Source: an uncultured Blautia sp. | GTDB lineage: Bacteria; Bacillota; Clostridia; Lachnospirales; Lachnospiraceae | Assembly: GCA_946538475.1 (NCBI GenBank) | Contig: CAMNGN010000121.1 | Coordinates: 1-5,884, forward strand | DNA length: 5,884 nucleotides | Reading direction: 5' to 3' | Shown here: in pieces, positions 1 to 5,884 of the stretch | How positions within the stretch are numbered: the first letter of the stretch is position 1 | Layout of the letters: the number at the start of each line of letters is the position of its first letter | Notes under the pieces: model-generated | Seen by the model: only the letters and a program-made list of their open reading frames with translations | Told to the model about the DNA's origin: nothing | Databases searched by the model: none | Program-made: the position numbers and the translations under genes

Positions 1-2009
1 ACAGCTTCAAAATTCCTGCGGAGCGCGACCTGATTTGCGCTCCCCCGCACCTGCTCTGTCCGCTGCGCCACAAAACGGTTCAGCTTTTCCATGTATTCGT
101 CCGAGGTGATCGTTCCCTCCGCCACGTAATTCAGGCCTTTTTCCCAGCTGGCGGTAAGCTCCGGATTCAGCAGCTGCCTGATCGAAGCGTTGACAACATC
201 GAATATCATCTCCCCTGACAGAGTCGGCGTGATGATCTGTGTTTTCTTGTTCAGATCCAGGTAGTTGATATTGATGAGCTTCTTCAGGATCTCTGCCCTT
301 GTGGCACTGGTTCCGATCCCCGCGCCTTTGATCTGTGCCCTGAGCTCCTCGTCCTCGATCAGCTGGCCCGCATTCTCCATGGCCAGGATCATCGAACCGG
401 AATTATATCTCTTGGGCGGAGAAGTCTCCCCTTCTTTTATCTCCAGTCCATCGACCGGCAGAACATCGCCTTTTTTGAGGGAAGACAGTCTTTTCAGGAG
501 CGTCGAATCGCCGGCGATATCCTGCGTCTCGTTCTCATTGTTCCCCTCACCTTTTCCGTTCTTCGCCTCATCCGTATTCCTCTTCTTTGCAAAGGAATTA
601 GTGGCGATCTTCAGGTAACCTTCCTCCAAAAGCACTCTGAAGGAGGAGAAAAAGGATTCACCTTTTATTCCGGTAACCAGGCTCACTTTCTGATAGACTG
701 CCGGCGGATAGAAGATCGACAGAAATCTCCTCACGATCGTCTCATACACCTGCTGCGCGGTTTTAGATACACTCCTCAGTGCGCCGAGGCCCTGTCCGGT
801 AGGAATGATCGCATAGTGGTCTGTGATCTGCTTGTCATTCACATATCGTGTCTTTGCGATATTCTTATAAGTTCCCATCTGCAGCACTTCCGCCGCGGCA
901 TCTCCCGCCTTGTCATAGGCTTTCAGCCCGTTTATATTCTTGTAGATCTCCTTTGCCACTGCCGTAGAAAGGACATGGGCATCGGTTCGGGGGTATGTCA
1001 CCAGCTTTTTCTCGTACAGTTCCTGCACGATCTTCAGCGTCTCATCGGGTGAGATCCTGAAGAGTTTGGAACATACATTCTGAAGCTCCGCCAGATTGAA
1101 CAGAAGCGGCGGATTTTTGTTCTCCTTCTTTCTCTCTATCTTGAGGACCGTGCCGTTGATCGGAGTTTCCTCCGACAGAAAGCGGATCAGTTCTTCCGCG
1201 TCTTCTTTCTTCTTAAACCCGTTCTCCTTATAAAGTTTGGGGGAATTCTCATATCTGCTCCCCTGAACGGCCCGCCATTCTCCGTCAAATGTGCTCTCCT
1301 CGATGCGAATATGGCCGATCACTCGATAGAAAGGTGTTTTGACAAAGTCACGTATCTCTCTTTCCCTTCGCACCACCATACCCAGCACACAGGTCATGAC
1401 CCGGCCGACAGAGATCGCCTGGAATTTGGTACCCAGAAAGTTCGCGACACTGCCCCCGTACTTCAGGGTAAGCGCCCGGGAAAAATTGATTCCCATCAGA
1501 TAATCTTCCTTTGCCCGCAGATATGCCGCGGCGGAAAGATTGTCGTACTCCGAAATATCCTTTGCTTCTCTGATCCCCCGCAGGATCTCCTCCTCCGTCT
1601 GTGAATCGATCCACACTCTCTTCTGTACTTTATCTTTTACGCCTGCCATCTGCGCCACCAGACGATAGATGTACTCTCCCTCCCGTCCGGAGTCGGTGCA
1701 GATGTAGATCGTATCCACATCGGGGCGGTTCAGCAGTTTTTTAACCACCTCATACTGTTTGCTCACCGAAGGGATCACTTCGTATAAAAACTCGGAAGGC
1801 AAAAAAGGCAGGGTCTCAAAACTCCACCTTCGATACTTTTCGTCATATTTTTCAGGATAAGACATGGTGACCAGATGTCCGACACACCAGGTCACCACGC
1901 TGTCCTGCGATTCAATAAAGCCGTCCCGTTTGCTGCCTCCGACCTTCAGCACACGGGCAAATTCCTGTGCCACACTGGGCTTCTCGGCAATATACAAGGA
2001 TTTTGACAT
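1..2009 (-). CDS. topB: DNA topoisomerase III (type IA), 3' end beyond the window
   Basis: Type IA topoisomerase: it cuts one DNA strand through a 5'-phosphotyrosine, passes a strand and reseals, relaxing negative supercoils and unlinking replication or recombination intermediates in the cytoplasm. 669 codons are visible with no internal stop. The N-terminal Toprim domain (about residues 3-150) opens with SLYIAEKPSVAQ and holds the metal site CTDSGREGE (104-112). The topoisomerase core follows, with ISVGRVMTCVLGMVVRRERE (199-218), the catalytic tyrosine Y339 in TYPRTD, then ITDHYAIIPT (about 395-405) and GAGIGTSATRAEIL late in the core. A hydrophilic linker at about 471-501 looks variable. 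No zinc-finger cysteines appear in the visible part; the missing C-terminus could be short, since bacterial TopB proteins are usually about 650-730 residues. The ATG overlaps the stop of the upstream channel gene (TAATG) and has only a weak Shine-Dalgarno, suggesting translational coupling. Family assignment is firm; the symbol rests on the TopB-like rather than TopA-like layout. Confidence 0.93.
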   Translation of the reverse strand, partial: MSKSLYIAEKPSVAQEFARVLKVGGSKRDGFIESQDSVVTWCVGHLVTMSYPEKYDEKYRRWSFETLPFLPSEFLYEVIPSVSKQYEVVKKLLNRPDVDTIYICTDSGREGEYIYRLVAQMAGVKDKVQKRVWIDSQTEEEILRGIREAKDISEYDNLSAAAYLRAKEDYLMGINFSRALTLKYGGSVANFLGTKFQAISVGRVMTCVLGMVVRREREIRDFVKTPFYRVIGHIRIEESTFDGEWRAVQGSRYENSPKLYKENGFKKKEDAEELIRFLSEETPINGTVLKIERKKENKNPPLLFNLAELQNVCSKLFRISPDETLKIVQELYEKKLVTYPRTDAHVLSTAVAKEIYKNINGLKAYDKAGDAAAEVLQMGTYKNIAKTRYVNDKQITDHYAIIPTGQGLGALRSVSKTAQQVYETIVRRFLSIFYPPAVYQKVSLVTGIKGESFFSSFRVLLEEGYLKIATNSFAKKRNTDEAKNGKGEGNNENETQDIAGDSTLLKRLSSLKKGDVLPVDGLEIKEGETSPPKRYNSGSMILAMENAGQLIEDEELRAQIKGAGIGTSATRAEILKKLININYLDLNKKTQIITPTLSGEMIFDVVNASIRQLLNPELTASWEKGLNYVAEGTITSDEYMEKLNRFVAQRTEQVRGSANQVALRRNFEA

Positions 2010-2767
2010 TATTTATCCGCACTCATCTTTCTGAGCGGCCATGCAAGCAGGACCGCCCCACCAATCATATTTCCTAAAGTTACGATCAGCATGCTTTTAA
2101 GCATCGCCGCAAAGGAAAGACCCTCTACCATACACGCCCCGACAACAAATGTGCCCATGTTGGCGATGCAATGCTCAAAGCCGCTTACTACAAAGCCTGT
2201 GATACACAGAGTGATCATGAGGATCTTACCGGTCTCTTCTTTCAGCTTGATCCCGCACAGAACACCCAGACAGACAAAGAAATTGCAGAGGATGGCCCGA
2301 AGGAACATCTGTCCTTCCGGGATCGCAAGCTTGTTGGGAAGAAAGGCGGCAAAGTAGTCCGCTGTTCCCGATGCGCCTGCGCCCGACCAGATCAGGGCAA
2401 GGATCAGGCATCCGATAAAATTACCGATGTAGCTCACGATCCATATTTTGCAGACATCTCCCCATGATACCTTTTTGTCATAGGCACCGAATGCCATCAC
2501 AAAATTATTGCCGGTGAACAGTTCGCCTCCTACGAGGCTGATCAGGATCACCGCGATGGAAAAGACGACCGAGGAAAGAAGCTTTCCCCACCCCGGCATC
2601 ACATCCGCGGGGAACAGATTTCCCACCACATTGCTGAATATCACGGCAACATCGATGAAGAAGCCCGCCATGATCGCCCTGAGAAAATACTTAAAAAAGC
2701 TCTGATTCAAAAGAGATGCTTTTGCCCGGGATGCGTTCGATACTTTCTGTACATCTTCGTAATTCAT
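2009..2767 (-). CDS. Formate/nitrite transporter (FNT) family channel
   Basis: A 252-residue integral membrane protein of the FNT family (FocA, NirC and hydrosulfide channel relatives), which form pentamers in the cytoplasmic membrane and move small monovalent anions or their acids. Visible family marks are the first-helix AGFFID segment (34-39), the loop signature GGELFTGN (80-87, T85 matching the gating-loop threonine), CNFFVCLGV (161-169), the central pore histidine H199 in SGFEHCIANM, and GNMIGGAVLLAW (232-243) in the last helix. About six hydrophobic segments fit the family: 30-50, 63-81, 105-127, 155-173, 180-205 and 217-243. Length is normal. The start has a strong Shine-Dalgarno at ideal distance. 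The substrate cannot be fixed from sequence: no pyruvate formate-lyase, nitrite reductase or sulfite reductase gene lies nearby, so formate, nitrite, hydrosulfide or acetate/lactate are all open. It sits 56 bases after asd and overlaps topB by one base. Confidence 0.93.
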   Translation of the reverse strand: MNYEDVQKVSNASRAKASLLNQSFFKYFLRAIMAGFFIDVAVIFSNVVGNLFPADVMPGWGKLLSSVVFSIAVILISLVGGELFTGNNFVMAFGAYDKKVSWGDVCKIWIVSYIGNFIGCLILALIWSGAGASGTADYFAAFLPNKLAIPEGQMFLRAILCNFFVCLGVLCGIKLKEETGKILMITLCITGFVVSGFEHCIANMGTFVVGACMVEGLSFAAMLKSMLIVTLGNMIGGAVLLAWPLRKMSADK

Positions 2768-2770
2768 GAG

Positions 2771-2780
2771 TCCTCCTCCG
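2771..2780 (-). promoter_or_regulatory. Strong ribosome binding site of the FNT gene
   Basis: Read on the minus strand the site is CGGAGGAGGACTCATG. The first GGAGG lies 7 bases before the ATG at 2767, and a second AGGAGG register overlaps it. This is close to the anti-Shine-Dalgarno complement, supports the chosen start and suggests efficient initiation. Confidence 0.8.
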
Positions 2781-2823
2781 TGATCAGACTTGTTTCATGA
2801 TGATCCTGCATCGGCAAGGCACC

Positions 2824-3912
2824 TCAGTTTTTTGCCGCGATCAGGCCTTTTGCTTTCAGCGTCTCGGCGCAGAGTACAGCACCGCCGGCCGCGCCTCTCA
2901 CGGTGTTATGGGAGAGACCCACAAATTTCCAGTCATAGATCGTATCCTCGCGGAGACGACCCACAGAGATTCCCATGCCGTTCTCATAGTCCACATCAAG
3001 GCGAACCTGCGGGCGGTTATCCTCTTCCATGTATCTGATGAACTGCTGCGGAGCGCTCGGAAGCGAAAGCTCCTGCGGAAGTCCTTTGAAGCTGACCAGT
3101 TTCTCGATCAGCTGCTCTTTTGTGGGATTGCCGCGGAATTTGACAAACACTGCCGCTGTATGTCCGTTGAGGACCGGAACGCGGATGCACTGGCAGGTGA
3201 TCTTCGGCTCCTGTGCAGGCTCGATCACGCCGTCTTTTACCTTACCCCAGATGCGGAGCGGCTCTTTCTCGCTCTTCTCTTCTTCGCCGCCGATGTAGGG
3301 GATGATATTCTCTACCATCTCCGGCCAGTCCTTGAAGGTCTTTCCTGCTCCGGAAATAGCCTGATAGGTCGTTACAACAACTTCGTACGGTTCAAATTCT
3401 TTCCATGCGGTGAGGACCGGTGCATAGCTCTGGATGGAGCAGTTCGGCTTGACGGCGATAAAGCCTCTTGTCGTGCCGAGTCTCTTTTTCTGATCTGCGA
3501 TCACATCGAAGTGCTCCGGATTGATTTCCGGAATGACCATCGGAACGTCCGGTGTCCAGCGATGCGCGCTGTTGTTGGAGACCACCGGTGTCTCGGTGCG
3601 TGCGTAGGCTTCCTCGATGGCTCTGATCTCATCCTTGCTCATATCCACTGCGGAGAACACAAAATCGACTGTGGAGGCTACATTTTCCACATCGTTAACG
3701 TTCATCACGATCAGGTTTTTGACTGCCTCAGGCATCGGGGTATCCATTTTCCATCTGCCGCCGACTGCTTCTTCGTAGGTTTTGCCTGCGGAACGGGGGC
3801 TTGCCGCAACGGTCACCACTTCAAACCAGGGATGGTTCTCCAGAAGAGAGATAAATCTCTGTCCTACCATACCTGTTGCTCCCAGAATTCCTACTCTCAA
3901 TTTACCGCTCAT
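2824..3912 (-). CDS. asd: Aspartate-semialdehyde dehydrogenase, archaeal/fungal-like type
   Basis: Reduces L-aspartyl-4-phosphate with NADPH to aspartate semialdehyde, the branch point to lysine/diaminopimelate, threonine, methionine and isoleucine; cytoplasmic. Numbered from the preferred start (362 residues), the Rossmann nucleotide loop is GATGMVG (11-17), SNNSAHRW lies at 112-119, the catalytic cysteine is C158 in VKPNCSIQS, SGAGKTF lies at 187-193 and the probable catalytic histidine is H251 in RVPVLNGHTAAV. The PNCSI cysteine context and the 362-residue length resemble the archaeal/fungal branch rather than the classical Gram-negative enzyme; this is from memory of the family. Two in-frame ATGs are possible. 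The one at 3921 directly abuts the Shine-Dalgarno (AAAGGATG), while the one at 3912 is 8 bases beyond AAAGGA, so 3912 is preferred; the longer form would add MKK. It lies 55 bases after argH. A poor promoter-like pair in that gap (TTGAAT at 3966-3971, CATAAG at 3944-3949, 16-base spacer) is not strong enough to call. Confidence 0.95.
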   Translation of the reverse strand: MSGKLRVGILGATGMVGQRFISLLENHPWFEVVTVAASPRSAGKTYEEAVGGRWKMDTPMPEAVKNLIVMNVNDVENVASTVDFVFSAVDMSKDEIRAIEEAYARTETPVVSNNSAHRWTPDVPMVIPEINPEHFDVIADQKKRLGTTRGFIAVKPNCSIQSYAPVLTAWKEFEPYEVVVTTYQAISGAGKTFKDWPEMVENIIPYIGGEEEKSEKEPLRIWGKVKDGVIEPAQEPKITCQCIRVPVLNGHTAAVFVKFRGNPTKEQLIEKLVSFKGLPQELSLPSAPQQFIRYMEEDNRPQVRLDVDYENGMGISVGRLREDTIYDWKFVGLSHNTVRGAAGGAVLCAETLKAKGLIAAKN

Positions 3913-3920
3913 TTTTTTCA

Positions 3921-3926
3921 TCCTTT
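3921..3926 (-). promoter_or_regulatory. Ribosome binding site deciding the asd start
   Basis: The minus strand reads CGAAAGGATGAAAAAAATGAGC. AAAGGA ends at 3921, leaving 8 bases to the ATG at 3912. The earlier ATG (3921-3919) shares its A with this site and so would have no usable spacing. Confidence 0.65.
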
Positions 3927-3967
3927 CGTTTTATGCCACATTGCTTATGTATTTTTATTTCTTTTAT

Positions 3968-5344
3968 TCAAATCTGCAGGTATTTTTCGCATGCCTCGAT
4001 CTCTTCGGCCATAGCCTTCGGCCCCGGGGCGCCTGTAGTGTTTCTTCTCTCCACGCAGGTCTTCATGCTGATCGCTTCGTAAATGTCCTCCTCGAACACA
4101 GGACTCACGGTCCGGTATTCTTCGAGAGGCAGCTCATCGAGCGAGATATTTTTATCGATGCACATCAGAACCAGTCTGCCGACGATACTATGCGCGTCCC
4201 TGAACGGAACACCGTGATTGACCAGATAATCCGCTGCGTCCGTCGCGTTGGTAAAGCCGTTCCTGGCGCTCTGCTCCATGACGTCGTTGCGGAAATGCAT
4301 GGAAGAGATCATTCCGGTGAACAGCGCGATGCAGCCTTTTGTCGTGTCGATCGCATCGAAGGTCATCTCTTTGTCTTCCTGCATATCTTTATTGTAGGCA
4401 AGAGGGATTCCCTTCATTGTCGTGAGCATCTGCATAAGCGCTCCGTAAACTCTGCCGGTTTTTCCGCGCACCAGCTCGGCGATGTCCGGGTTCTTCTTCT
4501 GCGGCATGATGCTGCTTCCGGTGCTGTACGTGTCATCGATCTCCACAAAACGATACTCGTTGGAGTTCCATATGATGATCTCTTCGCAGAAGCGGCTCAG
4601 ATGCATCATGATGGTCGACAGAGCTGAAAGAAGCTCGATCACGTAGTCACGGTCCGACACGGAATCCATCGAATTGCGTGTGGGCTCATCGAAATCCAGA
4701 AGCTCCGCGGTATATGCTCTGTCCAGGGGATATGTTGTGCCCGCAAGCGCGCCTGCACCCAGCGGACAGGTGTTCATCCTTTTGCGGACATCCGCAAGCC
4801 GGCCCCGGTCTCTTCGGAACATCTCGAAGTATGCACCGACATGGTGACCGAGCGTCACAGGCTGTGCTTTCTGAAGATGTGTGAAGCCGGGCATATAGAC
4901 CTCTGCCCCCTGCTTCATCACGGCAAGCAGCTCTGTAAGCAGCGTCTTCAGAAGCATATCCAGCTCGTCGATCTCGTCTCTCACATAAAGCTTCATGTCA
5001 AGAGCGACCTGATCGTTGCGGCTTCTTCCGGTGTGAAGCTTTTTGCCTGCGTCCCCGATACGTTCTGTGAGCACCGCTTCCACAAAGCTGTGGATATCCT
5101 CATATTCATCGGTGATCTCGAGAGTGCCGTTATCTACGTCTCTCAGAATCCCGTCCAGACCTTCGGTGATCAGCCTGCCTTCCTCTTCGGTCAGGATTCC
5201 CTGACGGGTGAGCATGGCGACATGTGCCTTGCTGCCGCGGATATCCTGCCTGTAGAATTTTTGGTCAAAGCTGACAGATGCGTTAAAATTGTAGACAAGC
5301 CGGTCCGTCTCTTTTGTAAAACGGCCTCCCCAAAGCTGAGCCAT
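3968..5344 (-). CDS. argH: Argininosuccinate lyase
   Basis: Splits argininosuccinate into arginine and fumarate, the last step of arginine synthesis; a cytoplasmic homotetramer of the fumarase/aspartase superfamily. The protein has 458 residues, the usual length. It begins MAQLWGGRF, typical of ArgH. The three conserved superfamily regions are present: TGRSRNDQ (105-112), TGFTHLQKAQP-type region here as GFTHLQKAQP (153-162, general acid/base histidine H156), and the signature GSSIMPQKKNPD (276-287), whose S277/S278 pair includes the catalytic serine. NTCPLGAGALAGT (191-203) is also typical. No key residue is missing. The ATG is preceded by GAAGG with 6 bases of spacing. No argG or other arg gene is visible; the upstream neighbour is queH, 70 bases away, and asd follows after 55 bases with no terminator seen between them, so argH and asd are probably cotranscribed. 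Confidence 0.97.
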   Translation of the reverse strand: MAQLWGGRFTKETDRLVYNFNASVSFDQKFYRQDIRGSKAHVAMLTRQGILTEEEGRLITEGLDGILRDVDNGTLEITDEYEDIHSFVEAVLTERIGDAGKKLHTGRSRNDQVALDMKLYVRDEIDELDMLLKTLLTELLAVMKQGAEVYMPGFTHLQKAQPVTLGHHVGAYFEMFRRDRGRLADVRKRMNTCPLGAGALAGTTYPLDRAYTAELLDFDEPTRNSMDSVSDRDYVIELLSALSTIMMHLSRFCEEIIIWNSNEYRFVEIDDTYSTGSSIMPQKKNPDIAELVRGKTGRVYGALMQMLTTMKGIPLAYNKDMQEDKEMTFDAIDTTKGCIALFTGMISSMHFRNDVMEQSARNGFTNATDAADYLVNHGVPFRDAHSIVGRLVLMCIDKNISLDELPLEEYRTVSPVFEEDIYEAISMKTCVERRNTTGAPGPKAMAEEIEACEKYLQI

Positions 5345-5350
5345 ATATAC

Positions 5351-5355
5351 CCTTC
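5351..5355 (-). promoter_or_regulatory. Ribosome binding site of argH
   Basis: GAAGG followed by GTATAT and the ATG at 5344 on the minus strand. The 6-base spacing is good and supports the annotated argH start. Confidence 0.65.
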
Positions 5356-5377
5356 TTTCTTAAAAATCTTGTGGATT

Positions 5378-5406
5378 AGTGTACCACACATTTCACAAAA
5401 TGCAAA
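5378..5406 (-). promoter_or_regulatory. Candidate sigma-70/SigA-type promoter of argH
   Basis: On the minus strand TTTGCA (5401-5406) is 17 bases from TACACT (5378-5383), and a TGG just before the latter gives an extended -10 (TGnTACACT). Each hexamer matches the consensus at four of six positions. It lies in the only sizeable intergenic gap, 34 bases upstream of the argH ATG, so the leader would be short. The spacer holds the inverted repeat CATTT-TGTG-AAATG, a possible operator. The match is moderate and chance in an AT-rich gap is a real alternative. Confidence 0.4.
5389..5402. repeat. Short inverted repeat in the argH promoter region
   Basis: CATTT TGTG AAATG: perfect 5-base arms around a 4-base centre, inside the spacer of the candidate promoter. 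A second inverted pair, TGTGG and CCACA with 9 bases between, overlaps the candidate -10 (5371-5389). Short arms mean that chance is possible; if functional, they would be repressor sites rather than a terminator, as no U-run follows. Confidence 0.3.
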
Positions 5407-5414
5407 CAGTATAT

Positions 5415-5884
5415 TTATGCATTTTGCTGATTATCGTTTCTTTGCCGTCTCGAATAGATGCACCCGCAGAAATTCTGCCGGTAAAGATCATGCTCCGTCG
5501 ACAGCTCGATGGAACGCTTATACCCGTTCTTCTTTTTGAAATCTGACGGAAGATGGCTTACTCCGTAGATGCCGGCAAGCTCCTCCCCGATCTCGTTTAT
5601 CTTTCCCGCGTTTTTGAGAGGGCTGATGGAAAGTGTGGTCGTAAAATAATCGTATCCGCCCTCTGCCGCCAGGCGGGCTGCCTCATTAAGCCTGAGCCTG
5701 TAGCATTTAAAGCATCTTTCTCCCCCCTCAGGGACATCTTCGAGTCCTTTGGCTGTCTCGAAGAATTCCTGAGGGTCGTATTTGCCGTCTATGATCGTAA
5801 CCGGATGCCCGAAATGCATCTCGGACACCAGACGGTGGAGTTCATTTACCCGTTTTTGATATTCCTCCTGAGGGAATATGTTCG
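5415..5884 (-). CDS. queH: Epoxyqueuosine reductase QueH, 5' end beyond the window
   Basis: QueH (former DUF208) reduces epoxyqueuosine to queuosine at the wobble position of GUN-anticodon tRNAs; it is the cobalamin-independent alternative to QueG and carries an iron-sulfur cluster. The reading frame is open to the right edge, giving at least 156 residues. The visible portion starts in NIFPQEEYQKRVNELHRLV, which matches the family shortly after its N-terminal Cys-Cys segment, so roughly 30-50 residues including that cysteine pair lie outside. Seen here are the CFKCYRLRL pair (cysteine codons at 5712-5714 and 5703-5705), the TTTLSISPLKN segment, and the C-terminal FCGCIYS motif (cysteines at 5466-5468 and 5460-5462). 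GTG at 5826-5828 and the ATG two codons later are internal and not real starts, because homology continues upstream of them. The gene ends 70 bases before argH; no terminator hairpin with a U-run is visible between them, so readthrough is possible. Confidence 0.92.
   Translation of the reverse strand, partial: NIFPQEEYQKRVNELHRLVSEMHFGHPVTIIDGKYDPQEFFETAKGLEDVPEGGERCFKCYRLRLNEAARLAAEGGYDYFTTTLSISPLKNAGKINEIGEELAGIYGVSHLPSDFKKKNGYKRSIELSTEHDLYRQNFCGCIYSRRQRNDNQQNA

Noticed and set aside
265..1604. Plus-strand open frames (265-618, 816-1052, 1311-1604) opposite topB.
   Set aside because: TopB continues unbroken across them with conserved motifs. The first encodes a Ser/Phe/Pro-rich hydrophobic product typical of an antisense shadow.
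2768..2823. TGATC/GATCA inverted pair in the asd-FNT gap considered as a terminator or operator.
   Set aside because: Five-base arms with a long loop of about 14 bases and no U-run; too weak to call.
3944..3971. Promoter-like TTGAAT and CATAAG in the argH-asd gap.
   Set aside because: Each hexamer matches four of six positions in a very A-rich stretch where such matches are expected by chance; there is no extended -10.
2797..4014. A 405-codon open frame on the plus strand, antisense to asd and the end of argH.
   Set aside because: It mirrors asd, which has clear catalytic motifs. The antisense product is Cys/His-rich, resembles no family I know and has no convincing ribosome binding site, so it looks like a codon-bias shadow.
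5401..5423. TGCA...TGCA pair after queH considered as a transcription terminator.
   Set aside because: TGCA is self-complementary, the stem has mismatches after four pairs and low G+C, and no U-run follows.
3782..5539. Long plus-strand open frames (3782-4627 and 4841-5539) opposite argH.
   Set aside because: They overlap the strongly supported argH almost fully, have no recognisable motifs, and are explained by the base composition of argH read backwards.
1..5884. Search for mobile elements, defence systems, CRISPR, riboswitches, or tRNA genes.
   Set aside because: Nearly all bases lie in five housekeeping or transport genes; no repeats, integrase, spacer array, or structured leader is seen. 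TopB relatives occur on conjugative elements, but no conjugation gene is present here.

Overview
The window reads as ordinary chromosome from a Gram-positive anaerobe of the Clostridia, most likely Lachnospiraceae-like. This is inferred from the style of the proteins (a clostridial TopB, a formate/nitrite-type channel, a QueH), GG-rich Shine-Dalgarno sites and moderate G+C; no rRNA or other phylogenetic marker is present. All five genes are on the minus strand and the coding is dense. The largest gap is 70 bases. I see no tRNA, rRNA, CRISPR array, insertion sequence, integrase or attachment site.

Layout in the direction of transcription (right to left): queH, 5' end outside the window (5415-5884), tRNA queuosine maturation; a 70-base gap with a candidate promoter; argH (3968-5344), last step of arginine synthesis; a 55-base A-rich gap; asd (2824-3912), aspartate semialdehyde dehydrogenase of the archaeal/fungal-like branch; a 56-base gap; a formate/nitrite transporter (FNT) family channel (2009-2767); and topB, a type IA DNA topoisomerase (1-2009), which overlaps the channel gene by one base (TAATG) and runs off the left edge.

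argH and asd both serve amino-acid synthesis and both draw on aspartate: argininosuccinate carries an aspartate nitrogen, and Asd reduces aspartyl phosphate. The FNT channel and topB have no evident metabolic link to them. Short gaps, shared strand and the absence of any visible terminator make one long argH-asd-fnt-topB transcript plausible, with the fnt-topB junction probably translationally coupled.

I did not find a convincing novel system. The points most worth a second look are the palindrome-rich argH upstream region, the fnt-topB overlap, the variant Toprim motif of TopB and the choice between two asd start codons.
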